A stretch of DNA of 64,000 nt from Companilactobacillus huachuanensis (GCF_005404815.1 NZ_BJDF01000004.1:62001-126000); one strand, 5' to 3'. Numbered from the stretch's first letter, positions 7,436 through 16,772 are shown. Notes: generated from the letters alone by a model not told the origin. Numbers and translations: made by a program.

Positions 7436-8676
7436 TATTTTTTCCTCAACTCTAATAAAATATTCTCTGCATTCTGCAATGTATAATCTTTTGTTTGGTT
7501 CAACTTATGAGCAACTTGGTCAATTTCTGTTCCAACTGCACCAGCCGATATCGCTAGAGATTTACTCTGCAATCCCATATGTCCCGCTTGAATACCTGTC
7601 GTAACTAGCGCTCTCAAAGCTGACAAATTATTTGCTAAACCGACTGCTCCAACGACTGACTGCAGTTGCTTGCTGTTTTGAATCTTCATCATGGTCAAAC
7701 TCAATTGTGCCATGGGTAAAGCTTTGATAGCTCCGCCGACACTTCCCAATTCGATTGGCATTTTTAAAGTTCCAACCAATTTATCATTAACTATTTGCCA
7801 TTCGCTAAATGGTTGATACTGACCAGATTCAAAGGCAAAACTATGAGCTGCAGCTTCTTGAGCTCGAAAATCATTTCCAGTCGCTAACAATACTGCGTCA
7901 ACACCATTCATAATGCCTTTATTGTGCGTAATTGCTCGTTTAACTGATTCTTTGGCAAAGGTTGATAGTTTGACCATTCGACTAGCAACTTCTTCTCCAG
8001 ACAACGTTTTAGTGCTTAATTGTTCAAAATCAACAGTTGCCTCGACCGTAATAATTTGTCCCTGACCACTGTTGGATAAAATGCTGCATAAAACATCCCC
8101 CGAAATCATCGAAGTAATCTTTTGTGCCGTCTTTTCTAGAATTGTATTAACTAAATTTGCACCCATAGCATCAACGGTATCAATGCCTAACTCAATTTCT
8201 TCAAAATGTTCGTAATGATTGAATTTCAAAGATACGACCCCGCCCCCACGTTTAATTAAACTGGGGTGAGCTTGTTGAGCAAATTCAAAAATATCTGAAT
8301 CATGTTGTTGTAGACTGATGATTTCAGCTGTAGTTGTGTTCTCCAAAACAATTTGTCCATAAACGATTCTTGAAGTTGGAAAAGTTCTAAAGCCGCCACT
8401 ATTTTTAACTCGTTTGGCTGCATTTGAAGCTGCCGCAATGACTGAAGGTTCTTCAATCACCATCGGTACTATATATTTTGTCCCATCAACCAAAAAATCT
8501 GTTGCAAAACCATATGGCAAACTAAAACTGCCAATTTGATTTTCACTGAGACTATCAGCTAAATCAGTTGAAATAGTCTGGCGCTCGCGTAATAATTTGG
8601 CCTGTGACTCATCAATATAATTACCATCAAGTAAAAACTTAATCCGCTGCTCGTCTGTCATTTCGTAAATTTTCAT
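7435..8676 (-). CDS. mvaA: Hydroxymethylglutaryl-CoA reductase, class II
   Basis: The 413-residue cytoplasmic reductase makes mevalonate from HMG-CoA. Visible features are the catalytic Glu segment VIEEPSVIAAASNAAK, the DAMGANLVNT motif, Lys in THNKGIMNGVDAV, and the C-terminal His in QAGHMGLQSKSLA, which belongs to the mobile flap. There is no membrane domain, as expected for class II. Its ATG overlaps the thiolase stop by 4 bases and its stop overlaps mvaS by 1, so translation is coupled. Confidence 0.95.
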   Translation of the reverse strand: MKIYEMTDEQRIKFLLDGNYIDESQAKLLRERQTISTDLADSLSENQIGSFSLPYGFATDFLVDGTKYIVPMVIEEPSVIAAASNAAKRVKNSGGFRTFPTSRIVYGQIVLENTTTAEIISLQQHDSDIFEFAQQAHPSLIKRGGGVVSLKFNHYEHFEEIELGIDTVDAMGANLVNTILEKTAQKITSMISGDVLCSILSNSGQGQIITVEATVDFEQLSTKTLSGEEVASRMVKLSTFAKESVKRAITHNKGIMNGVDAVLLATGNDFRAQEAAAHSFAFESGQYQPFSEWQIVNDKLVGTLKMPIELGSVGGAIKALPMAQLSLTMMKIQNSKQLQSVVGAVGLANNLSALRALVTTGIQAGHMGLQSKSLAISAGAVGTEIDQVAHKLNQTKDYTLQNAENILLELRKK

Positions 8677-9827
8677 CGTAATTTAATTCCCATTGCCATC
8701 GCCATACCACCACCGATACAAAGTGATGCTAAACCGCTTGTCTTACCTTCTTGTTGCAATGAATTGATTAAAGTAGCAATCATTCTCGTACCAGTTGCAC
8801 CTAGTGGATGTCCTAAAGCAATCGCACCCCCATAAATGTTCAAACGGTCCTCAGGTAACTTCAGATCACGACTAACTGCAACAGCCTGCGCAGCAAATGC
8901 TTCGTTTACTTCGAACAAATCATAATCATCAACTGCTGTCTTATAACGATCAAAGTATTTATTGATGGCATAATATGGAGCATAGCCCATATAGTCAGGA
9001 TCAATCCCAATTTCAGTATAACCAGTGACTTCAGCAACATATTTGAGATTGAGTTCTTTAGCACGACTTTCCCGCATCAAAATTACCGCAGCAGCGCCAT
9101 CATTGATTGGTGATGAATTTCCAGCAGTAACTGTGCCCTTTTTGTCAAAAACAGTACGTAATTGACCCATTTGTTCCAAAGTAGTTGCGGGACGAACCGA
9201 TTGATCCGTAATAATTTCTTCACCGTTAACTTCAATCGGAATAATCTCTTTGGCCAATTTTAATTGTGCCTTATGTGCTTTTTGATGTGAATCAAAAGCA
9301 AATTTATCTTGTTGTTCACGTGTAACATGATATTTGCGGGCAACATTTTCAGCTGTGATACCCATTGGTAAATGATTAAAAGCATCATTCAAGCCATCAT
9401 TGAATAAACTGTCTGATAACTTGGGACTAACTTCCATCTTACCTGTTCTGGGTGCATAAAATGGTGCATTTGACATACTTTCAACACCACCAGCAACTAC
9501 GATTTCAGCATTTCCCATCGTAATAGCCGAGATACCTTCATAGATAGCCTTCATCCCGGAACCACAGACTTGATTGACAGTCATTGCGGTTGCATCAACA
9601 CGTCCATCTACATTTAACTCAATTTGACGAGCCGTATTTTGACCCATACCAGTTTGATAAACATTTCCAAAAATAAACTGATCAACAATTTTAGGGTTGA
9701 CCTTATTTTGATCAAGTAGTTTTTTAACAAGTTGACTACCCAACTCAACTGCTGTCATATCAGCAAATTGTCCGCGAAATTTGCCGATAGCAGTTCTCTT
9801 TGCATCTATAATTACAATCGGATCCAT
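8673..9827 (-). CDS. Acetyl-CoA C-acetyltransferase (thiolase)
   Basis: The 384-residue thiolase supplies acetoacetyl-CoA for mvaS. Signature sequences are the acyl-accepting Cys in VNQVCGSGMKA (about residue 88), His in GGAIALGHPLGATG (about 345) and the C-terminal Cys in SLCIGGGMAMAMG. First gene of the thiolase-mvaA-mvaS operon. In enterococci the thiolase and reductase are fused as MvaE; here they are separate genes with overlapping ends. Confidence 0.94.
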   Translation of the reverse strand: MDPIVIIDAKRTAIGKFRGQFADMTAVELGSQLVKKLLDQNKVNPKIVDQFIFGNVYQTGMGQNTARQIELNVDGRVDATAMTVNQVCGSGMKAIYEGISAITMGNAEIVVAGGVESMSNAPFYAPRTGKMEVSPKLSDSLFNDGLNDAFNHLPMGITAENVARKYHVTREQQDKFAFDSHQKAHKAQLKLAKEIIPIEVNGEEIITDQSVRPATTLEQMGQLRTVFDKKGTVTAGNSSPINDGAAAVILMRESRAKELNLKYVAEVTGYTEIGIDPDYMGYAPYYAINKYFDRYKTAVDDYDLFEVNEAFAAQAVAVSRDLKLPEDRLNIYGGAIALGHPLGATGTRMIATLINSLQQEGKTSGLASLCIGGGMAMAMGIKLR

Positions 9828-9920
9828 AATCTTTTCCCTTCAAACTTGGTAGAATATCCTTAAGCCTTAATGATAATTTAATTAACCAATAAAAACAAAT
9901 AAAAGTGATGGAAATTTCTT

Positions 9921-10205
9921 ATGCGTACTATTGATTTAATCTTATTACTAAATGATTTCAAAAAAAATAACCGTATTTTCGTCGAGACTGACGAGAAACG
10001 ATTAGCTGTAGTTAACCTTGAAGTTGTCGATGATGAAATAATCCTCAAGACTTCAACAAAAATGCATGGTTTAAAAAATTGGGAATTTCTAATTCTACTC
10101 AATAAAAAAGAATATTATGAAATGCCGGTTTTTTATAAAGATGACGCTGGGCAGAAGCAGCTGTTTGGATTTCGTGTGTCGAATGATAGTTTGTTATTGG
10201 GGTAG
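9921..10205 (+). CDS. Small hypothetical protein
   Basis: The 94-residue acidic/hydrophobic protein (MRTIDLILLLNDFKKNNRIF...) has no family I recognise. It is predicted soluble with alternating strands (RLAVVNLEVVDDEIILKT, GFRVSNDSLLLG). The ribosome site is weak (GATGGAAA). It is divergent from the thiolase gene. An opposing 74-codon frame covers part of it and lacks a ribosome site, so the plus frame is preferred. Confidence 0.6.
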   Translation: MRTIDLILLLNDFKKNNRIFVETDEKRLAVVNLEVVDDEIILKTSTKMHGLKNWEFLILLNKKEYYEMPVFYKDDAGQKQLFGFRVSNDSLLLG

Positions 10206-10211
10206 TATTAC

Positions 10212-10392
10212 TGCCGCCGTATCCAGGGACAAGCGGTTTGCCCGCTAGTGAGACCGGTGCGAGCCAAGGTCTCGCACCTCGATTTTGAGCTTCGCATGGC
10301 CCGCGAATCTCAAAATACGTCTGTGCTGTAAGAACGACCTTGTCGTCCTAACACCACTGTCACTGCTGGCAAACCACTTGTCTCCGGATTCT
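10212..10392 (-). repeat. Frameless cloverleaf core repeat
   Basis: Outer stem ACAAGCGGTTTGCC/GGCAAACCACTTGT; ends GCCGCCGTATCC and CTCCGGATTC. Internal hairpins are GAGACCGGTGCGAGCC.../GGTCTCG, ATTTTGAG/CTCAAAAT, and GTGCTGTAAGAACGAC.../TAACACCAC. Confidence 0.72.
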
Positions 10393-10437
10393 AAATATTT
10401 CTCATGTTTTTGTTTTTTTAATATGCTCAAGTATATT

Positions 10438-10508
10438 AAAAAAGAAGCCATTTTACCTCAGGACCACGTTTTAGACGCAGTTCCAAGGGAAAAATAACTT
10501 CTTTTTAT
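10438..10508. terminator. Possible bidirectional terminator between convergent genes
   Basis: AAAAAGAAG pairs with CTTCTTTTT across a long loop, with A and T tracts on both sides, between the convergent small gene and galU. The long loop makes this uncertain. Confidence 0.35.
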
Positions 10509-10563
10509 TTTAATTAATAATTAAACTGCAACATCCGTCAAAACATTCCGTTAATAAAGAATA

Positions 10564-10743
10564 TTAGGCGGAAGAGCTGAGAGTACTAACCGGCTGTGGG
10601 TGTGGCGTTACGGCTTCAGCCGTTACACCACCGGGCGAGTTTGGAGACTTGACGAACCATGTCAAGGCTTCAAACCGAGGGACGAGACCTTGGCTCGGCC
10701 CGGTCCGCATAGCAGGTTAATACTCTAAGCTCTGGAGCCGGCA
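10564..10743 (+). repeat. Frameless cloverleaf core repeat
   Basis: Begins TTAGGCGGAAGAGC, ends GCTCTGGAGCCGGC. Outer stem GAGCTGAGAGTACTAACCGGCT/AGCAGGTTAATACTCTAAGCTC. Hairpin 1 is GTGGCGTTACGGC/GCCGTTACACCAC; hairpin 2 is GTTTGGAGACTTGAC/GTCAAGGCTTCAAAC. It ends 9 bp from the galU stop codon. Confidence 0.78.
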
Positions 10744-10752
10744 GCAGGCAAC

Positions 10753-11661
10753 CTATTTAGTTGTTTTTTTATTCTTATCTTCAGCTTGAATTTGCTTAGC
10801 CAAATCAAGAATATATGGCTTCAATTCATCCTTAACTTCTGGGTGAGTCAATCCATATTCAATATTTGTCTTTACATAACCAAACTTGTTACCAACATCA
10901 AATCTTTGACCTTTGAACTCGTGGGCAAAGACGCGTTGTGTTTTATTCATACGATCGATAGCATCTGTCAATTGAATTTCGTTACCAGCACCTGGTTTTT
11001 GAGTTGCTAACAAATCAAAAATTTCTGGTGTTAACAAGTAACGACCGATAATTGCCAAATTACTTGGAGCATCCTCAACTTTTGGTTTTTCAACGAATTT
11101 CTTAACGTTGTACAAACCAGGGGCATTTTCACCTTCAGGATCAATCACACCGTATTTAGAAACGTCTTTTTCAGGAACCTTCATAACAGCAATTGTTGAA
11201 GCATGAGTCTTCTCATAATCATCAATCAATTGTTTTGTCAAAGGAACTTTATCCTTCATCAAATCATCACCAAGCATAACGATAAATGGCTCATCACCAA
11301 TAAATGATCTAGCTTGGGAAACTGCATCTCCTAAACCATTTGGATGAGCTTGACGACTGTAGTACAAGTTAACACCCAAATCAGTTGTAGCTTGAACAAC
11401 TTTTAGTAGCTCAGTCTTGTTCTTTGAAGCCAAATTTTGTTCCAATTCTGGTACGGAATCAAAGTGGTCTTCAATAGAACGCTTATTTTTACCGGTAATA
11501 ATCAAGATATCTTCAATACCAGAAGCTTTGGCTTCCTCAACGATAAATTGAATAGTTGGCTTATCAACGATAGGCAACATTTCCTTTGCCAAAGCCTTTG
11601 TAGCTGGCAAAAATCTCGTTCCCAATCCTGCTGCTGGTATAATTGCTTTTCTGACTTTCAT
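10753..11661 (-). CDS. galU: UTP-glucose-1-phosphate uridylyltransferase
   Basis: The 302-residue nucleotidyltransferase makes UDP-glucose for glycolipid, teichoic-acid and polysaccharide synthesis. The nucleotide-binding signature [17 protein letters not shown] is at residues 5-21, followed by [10 protein letters not shown], the metal/sugar segment MLGDDLM, and FVEKPK. Length is standard. Its ATG overlaps the stop of the upstream yihY gene (TAATG), so it is the last gene of map-yihY-galU. Confidence 0.96.
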   Translation of the reverse strand: MKVRKAIIPAAGLGTRFLPATKALAKEMLPIVDKPTIQFIVEEAKASGIEDILIITGKNKRSIEDHFDSVPELEQNLASKNKTELLKVVQATTDLGVNLYYSRQAHPNGLGDAVSQARSFIGDEPFIVMLGDDLMKDKVPLTKQLIDDYEKTHASTIAVMKVPEKDVSKYGVIDPEGENAPGLYNVKKFVEKPKVEDAPSNLAIIGRYLLTPEIFDLLATQKPGAGNEIQLTDAIDRMNKTQRVFAHEFKGQRFDVGNKFGYVKTNIEYGLTHPEVKDELKPYILDLAKQIQAEDKNKKTTK

Positions 11662-12620
11662 TAATTACTCTCCTTTTCATGCGACTGCAAATAACTAGTT
11701 AATCTACCAGTACTTATCCTTAAATATGGACCGCCAAGTGATTCGGCAAAAGCAACATTAATAGCATTTCCAAATAAAAAGATTGTCACTGACATATTCA
11801 CCCAAAGCAAAAACACAATAATCGCTCCGATAGCTCCATAGTTATCCCAAGCAGCCCCAAAATATTTCAAATAATATGAAAACAATTGTGACAATCCTAA
11901 GATTCCTACACTGGCGATCACAGTTCCGGTTAAAATGTAATAAACTTTCAAATGGATATTAGGCAAAAAATAAAATAAAGCAAACATGATCAAAAACATT
12001 ATAACAATTGCAAAGGGCCATTTCCAACGAGTAAATTCGTCTATCCAGCGAGAATTCACTCGTAGCAAGGGAATCAGCCAATTCAAAAAAAGTTGACCAA
12101 ATGTAAACGTTATAATAGCTGCCACGGCAATGACGATTAACATCAGTGTAGTGACAAATGCTAGACCACGACGAATGATATAATTTAAAAAAGTTTTTTC
12201 TACAAATAAACTGTTTACATCCAAACCATATGCTTCATTCATCGTAGTTTGCGCAATATTTAATCCACGGGAGATTGCCCAAAGAGACACCAGAATACCA
12301 ACTGACAAGATTCCTTTATTGGAACTAGATAAAACCTTAATAATTGTTGGTAACAAATAGTGATGCAGATCATCAGGCAATATAAATTCAATATAACTGA
12401 TGACTGTCGGCTTATCTAAGTGTAATAGTGGAATCATATTTCCAATTACAATGACAGCTGGAAACAGTGACAACAGGATATAATATGTGATTGCTTTTGA
12501 AGCCATGGGTACATTTGATTCGCTCATTGCTTGAGTTACATACTTAACAAAACCGGCCAATTTTTCATGCTTAGATATTGGTTGTTTAAATAACGGCACC
12601 TGTTGTGTATTTTCTTCCAT
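11661..12620 (-). CDS. YihY/UPF0761 family membrane protein
   Basis: The 319-residue protein has about six transmembrane helices. Family features are [21 protein letters not shown] near the N terminus, [21 protein letters not shown], and a last helix pair ending in [22 protein letters not shown]. Formerly misnamed ribonuclease BN; real function unsettled, possibly a transporter. The gene is 15 bp from map and overlaps galU. Confidence 0.92.
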   Translation of the reverse strand: MEENTQQVPLFKQPISKHEKLAGFVKYVTQAMSESNVPMASKAITYYILLSLFPAVIVIGNMIPLLHLDKPTVISYIEFILPDDLHHYLLPTIIKVLSSSNKGILSVGILVSLWAISRGLNIAQTTMNEAYGLDVNSLFVEKTFLNYIIRRGLAFVTTLMLIVIAVAAIITFTFGQLFLNWLIPLLRVNSRWIDEFTRWKWPFAIVIMFLIMFALFYFLPNIHLKVYYILTGTVIASVGILGLSQLFSYYLKYFGAAWDNYGAIGAIIVFLLWVNMSVTIFLFGNAINVAFAESLGGPYLRISTGRLTSYLQSHEKESN

Positions 12621-12635
12621 TATTCACACCAATTA

Positions 12636-13430
12636 TTAAAGTAGATATTTAGCATCATATTCAGGATCTTGTGATGTTAGAATTTTAGGACCGTCTTTGG
12701 TAATTGCAATTGTATGTTCATATTGAGCGGAATCAGTACCATCAGCAGAAACAAAGTATTCCCAACCGTCAGCTTTGACAAACTTATCTTTGATTTCCCA
12801 TGTACCTAAATTAACCATTGGTTCAATTGTAATCGTCATACCTTCACGTAATCTTAAACCTTGTCCAGCTTCTCCATAATGAGGCACATTTGGGGCTTCA
12901 TGCATCGTTGGTTGAATACCGTGTCCAATCAAATCACGGACATCCCCCATATGATTTTCATCTTCAACGAAGTGTTGAATGGCGTAACCGATATCGCCTA
13001 AACGATTGCCGACAATGGCTTGATCAATACCCAAGTAGAGAGCTTTTTTAGTAACGTCCATTAATTTTTGATCTTCAGCTGAAAGTTCTCCAACTGCATA
13101 AGTCCAACATGAATCACTTTCATAACCGTCTAAATTGACCGTCATATCAACCTTTAGCACGTCACCATTCTTCAAAATCAAATTTTTCCGTGGAATACCA
13201 TGGGCCACTTCATCGTTAACACAGACACAAGTAGCGTATTTGTAGCCTTCAAAACCCTTTTCTGATGGGCGACCGCCATGTGAGACGATATAGTCGTTGG
13301 CAAAATTTTCAATTTCCATTGATGAAATTCCTGGTTTGATAATGTCACGCAAACCGATGTGTGTGTTAGCAAGCAGTTCTCCGGACTTTCTCATTCCTTC
13401 TATTTCTCTTGCAGATTTTAATGTAATCAA
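12636..13430 (-). CDS. map: Methionine aminopeptidase, type I
   Basis: The 264-residue metallopeptidase removes the initiator methionine. Metal ligands fall in DMTVNLDGYESDSCW (two Asp), DLIGHGIQPTMHEAPNVPHYG (His) and TITIEPMVN (Glu); a final Glu lies near DSAQYEHT. A TTG start with AAGGGACAT upstream gives MITLKSAREIEGMRKSG, the usual N terminus. First gene of the map-yihY-galU cluster. Confidence 0.96.
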   Translation of the reverse strand: MITLKSAREIEGMRKSGELLANTHIGLRDIIKPGISSMEIENFANDYIVSHGGRPSEKGFEGYKYATCVCVNDEVAHGIPRKNLILKNGDVLKVDMTVNLDGYESDSCWTYAVGELSAEDQKLMDVTKKALYLGIDQAIVGNRLGDIGYAIQHFVEDENHMGDVRDLIGHGIQPTMHEAPNVPHYGEAGQGLRLREGMTITIEPMVNLGTWEIKDKFVKADGWEYFVSADGTDSAQYEHTIAITKDGPKILTSQDPEYDAKYLL

Positions 13431-13520
13431 TTTATAACATGTCCCTTCAAAAAAATATTAATCTCATTATAACATTGTAGTAGTTTTTGAAATGCCTTGT
13501 TATAGGATATATTGAAGTAT

Positions 13521-13586
13521 GACACCACACCTCAAGCTCGAACCAATCCCACAGCAGGATTAAATGCCTCACACCCGGAGGCGGCC
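13521..13586 (+). repeat. 3' remnant of a cloverleaf repeat
   Basis: ACCACACCTCAAGCTCGAAC followed by CAGCAGGATTAAATGCCTCA and the terminus CCGGAGGCGGCC. Only the third hairpin's second half and the right outer arm survive. The surrounding 250-bp gap holds nothing else recognisable. Confidence 0.55.
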
Positions 13587-13681
13587 ATATATAAAATAAT
13601 TTCAAACTTTTAACCTTTCGATTATTGATTTTTGCTATAATTATTCAAGATATGCATTTATAAATGAGGCGCTAATATAAT

Positions 13682-14137
13682 ATGACAAAAGTAAAAATTG
13701 TCTTTGCCAGCATTACTGGTAATGACGAAGATATCGCATACGTTTTAACAGAAAAATTTGAAGAACTTGGTTGCGACGTTGATATGAGTGAAGTTTCTCA
13801 GACCGATGCCGCTGATTTCGAAGATGCAGACATTTGTGTGATTGCCAGTTATACTTACGACCAAGGAATCGTACCCGATGAGGCATTAGATTTTTATGAT
13901 GATATGCAAGATTTGAATCTCAGTGGGAAAATCTATGGAGTTTGTGGTTCCGGCGATACTTTCTATGAAGATTTTTGCCGAGCTGTTGACGAATTTGCCA
14001 AAGCTTTTGATAAAGTTGGAGCAACTAAAGGATCCGATGCCGTTAAAATTGAATTAGATCCCGAGCAAGATGATATCGATCACCTCGACAATTTCGCAGT
14101 TGAAATTTATAAAAAGGAACAAGAAATGGATCTGTAA
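13682..14137 (+). CDS. Flavodoxin
   Basis: The 151-residue protein has the FMN-binding fold: phosphate loop FASITGNDEDIA at residues 8-19, the aromatic loop ASYTYDQGIVPDE near 58-70, and VCGSGDTFYEDFC near 88-101. Strongly acidic, as flavodoxins are. It carries electrons between redox enzymes in the cytoplasm; the partner is not evident here. The next gene starts 2 bp after the stop, so they are co-transcribed. Confidence 0.9.
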   Translation: MTKVKIVFASITGNDEDIAYVLTEKFEELGCDVDMSEVSQTDAADFEDADICVIASYTYDQGIVPDEALDFYDDMQDLNLSGKIYGVCGSGDTFYEDFCRAVDEFAKAFDKVGATKGSDAVKIELDPEQDDIDHLDNFAVEIYKKEQEMDL

Positions 14138-14139
14138 AA

Positions 14140-14598
14140 ATGGACTTTATTAAAAAATATCGTAATTTTTGGGTGTATTGTTTCTTTGGATTCTTAGCAT
14201 CGCTGATAAATATCGGAATCTTTGACCTCTCACACAATTATTTCCACATCCCTTTGTGGATAGCCAATACGGTTGCTTGGTTTATTTCCAACTTCTTTTC
14301 ATTCTTTGTCACCAAGCTCTATGTTTTTAAATCCGAAATGGAAGGCTTCAAAAAACTCTTCCACGAAGGTCTGGTTTTCTTAGTTTCACGAATTTTCTCT
14401 TTGATCTTTGATGATATTTTTATGATTGTGGCTGTTCTGATTTTTCCTTGGAACAATTTGATTATTAAGGCTATTGACCAATTAATTGTTGGACTATTCA
14501 ATTACTTCTCTTCTAAACTGATTTTCAATTACAATAATCGTCAGTTGATTGAGAGATTTAAAAATTTAAAATCAAAAAGAAGTCGAAATGAGTATTAA
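14140..14598 (+). CDS. GtrA-like membrane protein
   Basis: The 152-residue protein has four predicted helices and typical family segments: FWVYCFFGFLASLINIGIFD, WIANTVAWFISNFFSFFVTKLYVF and the C-terminal FNYFSSKLIFNY. GtrA proteins help flip lipid-linked sugars or decorate teichoic acids and polysaccharides. The acceptor here is unknown. The terminator stem begins inside the last codons. Confidence 0.88.
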   Translation: MDFIKKYRNFWVYCFFGFLASLINIGIFDLSHNYFHIPLWIANTVAWFISNFFSFFVTKLYVFKSEMEGFKKLFHEGLVFLVSRIFSLIFDDIFMIVAVLIFPWNNLIIKAIDQLIVGLFNYFSSKLIFNYNNRQLIERFKNLKSKRSRNEY

Positions 14599-14618
14599 TT
14601 CATTTCGGCTTCTTTTTT
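14574..14618 (+). terminator. Intrinsic terminator overlapping the GtrA gene end
   Basis: AAAAAGAAGTCGAAATG pairs with CATTTCGGCTTCTTTTTT. The stop codon lies in the loop region. Confidence 0.85.
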
Positions 14619-14620
14619 AC

Positions 14621-14829
14621 TGCCGTCTCCAGAGCTGAGAGTATTCATTTGCAGCGAAAGTGGCGTTATTGCTTCAGCAATTACACCACCGGGCGCGTTG
14701 AAGACTCGCTGGTTTTGCGAGGCTTCAACCGAGGTTCGAAACCGCTTCCCAGGCTCGGGTCGTTCCGCGCAGCAAATGAATACTCTCAGCTCTGGAAACG
14801 GCATACTTAACTAAACTTTCAACCTTTAG
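14621..14829 (+). mobile_element. Cloverleaf repeat with right MITE end and symmetrised outer ends
   Basis: The right side has the MITE terminal repeat (ending CTTTCAACCTTTAG). The left side starts GCCGTCTCCAGAGC, the reverse complement of the normal right end, instead of CTAGTTGGAAGAGC. The outer stem therefore runs unbroken to both ends (GCCGTYTCC/GGAAACGGC). All three hairpins are present: GTGGCGTTATTGC/GCAATTACACCAC, GTTGAAGACTCGC/GCGAGGCTTCAAC, and the CGAAACC...GGCTCG arm. Confidence 0.78.
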
Positions 14830-14877
14830 TTACAAAATTGTTTACCTATGAACCATATTGTTTCATTTTCCAGCTAC

Positions 14878-14922
14878 CAAAAAAGGCATCACACCATAAG
14901 CTCGTGTTTTGCCTTTAATTTA
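14878..14922 (-). terminator. Intrinsic terminator of wecB
   Basis: On minus, AAAGGCAAAACACGAG pairs with GTGTGATGCCTTTTTT, just after the epimerase stop codon. Confidence 0.8.
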
Positions 14923-14928
14923 GAATAC

Positions 14929-16071
14929 TTATTCAAATTCATTTGGACGATCAGTTGTTTGTTTGAAGTAATAGCTTAATGAATCAAGAATTCTGTCTGA
15001 CGCTTTTCCGTCACCATATGGATTCTTGGCATTTGCCATGCGATCATACTCAGCCTTATCTTCGATTAAACGTGTCATTTCTTTCTCAACTACTTTGGCA
15101 TCTGTTCCAACTAGTTTCAAGGTTCCAGCCTTGACACCCTCTGGACGTTCAGTCGTATCACGTAATACCAACACTGGTTTACCAAGTGATGGAGCTTCTT
15201 CTTGGACACCACCGGAATCGGTCATGATGAAGTAACTTCTTGATGCAAGATTGTGAAAATCAACTACATCCAATGGTTCAATCAAATGTACGCGATCGAC
15301 GTCTCCTAAAATATCTTTGGCTGTCTTTTGCACAACTGGATTCAAGTGAACTGGATAAACTAGTTCGATATCGTCATGCTTTTCCACAACTTTCTTCATA
15401 GCACGGAAGACTTGTTTCATTGGTTCGCCTTGGTTTTCACGACGGTGCATTGTGATTAAAATCATCTTCTTATCAGGATCGATGACATCCATAACGTCGT
15501 GATGATAATCTTTGTGAACAGTTCCTCTCAAAGCATCGATTGCTGTATTACCAGTTACAAAGACATGATTTTCTTTGTGATTTTCTTTCAACAAATTAGC
15601 TTTACTCTCTGAAGTTGGTGCAAAATAAACGTCAGTTAAATCATCAGTCATTTGACGGTTCATTTCTTCTGGCCATGGTGAATACTTGTCCCAAGTTCTC
15701 AAGCCGGCTTCAACGTGTCCGATAGCTGTCTGATGATAGAAAGCTGATAATGCAGCACTAAACGTTGTCGTTGTGTCACCGTGAACTAATACAATATCTG
15801 GCTTTTCCTTTTCAATAATACTGTCTAGTTCCTTAAGTACTAAACCAGTAATCCCACTGAGAGTCTGACGTTCTTTCATAATGTTCAGATCATAGTCTGG
15901 TTTAATATTGAAAATTTCCAAAACAGAATCAAGCATCTCACGATGTTGAGCAGTAACAACAGTCACAGTCTCAAAACGATCACTATTTTGCTTCAATTTC
16001 AAAACTAGCGGTGCCATTTTAATTGCTTCTGGTCTTGTACCAAAAACAGTCATAACTTTAATTTTATCCAA
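14929..16071 (-). CDS. wecB: UDP-N-acetylglucosamine 2-epimerase (non-hydrolysing)
   Basis: A 380-residue enzyme converting UDP-GlcNAc to UDP-ManNAc for teichoic-acid linkage units or capsule. Signature motifs are FGTRPEAIKMAPL at the N terminus, VHGDTTTTFSAALSAFY, the segment AGLRTWDKYSPWPEEMNRQ, VTGNTAIDAL, and TDSGGVQEEAPSLGKPVLVLR. The start was set at TTG 16071 because GAGGTGAT lies just before it; a GTG nine bases earlier overlaps that site. Single-gene unit. The product pathway is inferred. Confidence 0.94.
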   Translation of the reverse strand: MDKIKVMTVFGTRPEAIKMAPLVLKLKQNSDRFETVTVVTAQHREMLDSVLEIFNIKPDYDLNIMKERQTLSGITGLVLKELDSIIEKEKPDIVLVHGDTTTTFSAALSAFYHQTAIGHVEAGLRTWDKYSPWPEEMNRQMTDDLTDVYFAPTSESKANLLKENHKENHVFVTGNTAIDALRGTVHKDYHHDVMDVIDPDKKMILITMHRRENQGEPMKQVFRAMKKVVEKHDDIELVYPVHLNPVVQKTAKDILGDVDRVHLIEPLDVVDFHNLASRSYFIMTDSGGVQEEAPSLGKPVLVLRDTTERPEGVKAGTLKLVGTDAKVVEKEMTRLIEDKAEYDRMANAKNPYGDGKASDRILDSLSYYFKQTTDRPNEFE

Positions 16072-16141
16072 AATTATCACCTCAATAAATTAATTCCAGT
16101 ATATCAAAGTTGCACTTATTAATATAGGTAGATACGTCCTT

Positions 16142-16244
16142 CCGTCTCCAGAGCAGAGAGCATTCTATAACTGAGAACTTATTTAAGGACTGTAACAGCA
16201 ATATTTATATCACCTTTTCACCTTTCAACCTTTCAACCTTCAAG
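16142..16244 (-). mobile_element. MITE remnant without core
   Basis: CCGTCTCCAGAGCAGAGAG (right core end, reversed) runs into the AT-rich arm (ATTTATATCACCTTTTCACC) and terminal repeat CTTTCAACCTTCAAG. The core is deleted. Confidence 0.55.
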
Positions 16245-16352
16245 TTTAACTTTAATCGGCAAACCAAACTATGATACAGCACAGCAATATATTCATACCA
16301 TTTGTATACTTATAAATTACGTACAAGAAATACCAAAGCAGCGAAAAATACA

Positions 16353-16535
16353 TTAGCCTCAGGTTGTGAGGGATTGAGCCCGCAGTGGCAGTGGTGTTAG
16401 GCCGGCGAACTTCCGGTCTTACAGCACAGGACGACTTTTGAGACACGCTTTTCGGCTCAAAATCGAGGTTCGAGACCGCACTTTGGCTCGAACCGGTCCA
16501 CACAGCAGGCTCAATCCCTCACAACCTGAGGCGGC
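16353..16535 (+). repeat. Frameless cloverleaf core repeat
   Basis: Begins TTAGCCTCAGG, ends CCTGAGGCGGC. Outer stem TTGTGAGGGATTGAGCC/GGCTCAATCCCTCACAA is perfect. Hairpin 1 is GTGGTGTTAGGCCGG/CCGGTCTTACAGCAC; hairpin 2 is TTTTGAG/CTCAAAA; hairpin 3 is GGTTCGAGACC with GGCTCGAACC. Confidence 0.8.
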
Positions 16536-16575
16536 ACCCCCAAACATTTTCTACTATTTTATGAAAATCTATGTT

Positions 16576-16581
16576 TATAAT
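16576..16581 (+). promoter_or_regulatory. -10 box 8 bp before a start codon
   Basis: A consensus TATAAT ends 8 bases before ATG 16590, with no Shine-Dalgarno between them. The predicted transcript start falls on or near the ATG, which would give a leaderless message. No convincing -35. Confidence 0.4.
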
Positions 16582-16589
16582 AAATCATT

Positions 16590-16772
16590 ATGATAAATCT
16601 AACTCTTTTAGTTATTCTTAGTATCCTAACAACATTGGTGGCTTTTTTCGCCGTAATGGCGATTTATAATACCCTGACAAAATCCACGTATCAAAAATAT
16701 TGGTGGTATATTCTAATCGTTTTAATAATCCTGTACCTATTAGCCTTTTACATGTATTTTCATTTTAAGTAA
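16590..16772 (+). CDS. Small two-helix membrane protein
   Basis: The 60-residue protein has two transmembrane helices (about 4-26 and 38-58) joined by a short basic loop (NTLTKSTYQKYW). No family recognised. There is no ribosome site; a TATAAT ends 8 bases upstream, suggesting leaderless translation. It lies between a cloverleaf repeat and the aldolase gene, with its own direction and no partner. Codon use looks like the neighbours. Confidence 0.55.
   Translation: MINLTLLVILSILTTLVAFFAVMAIYNTLTKSTYQKYWWYILIVLIILYLLAFYMYFHFK

Noticed and set aside
9878-10102. 74-codon minus-strand frame
   Set aside because: Antisense to the small plus-strand gene at 9921 with no good start signal; the plus frame is longer and better composed.
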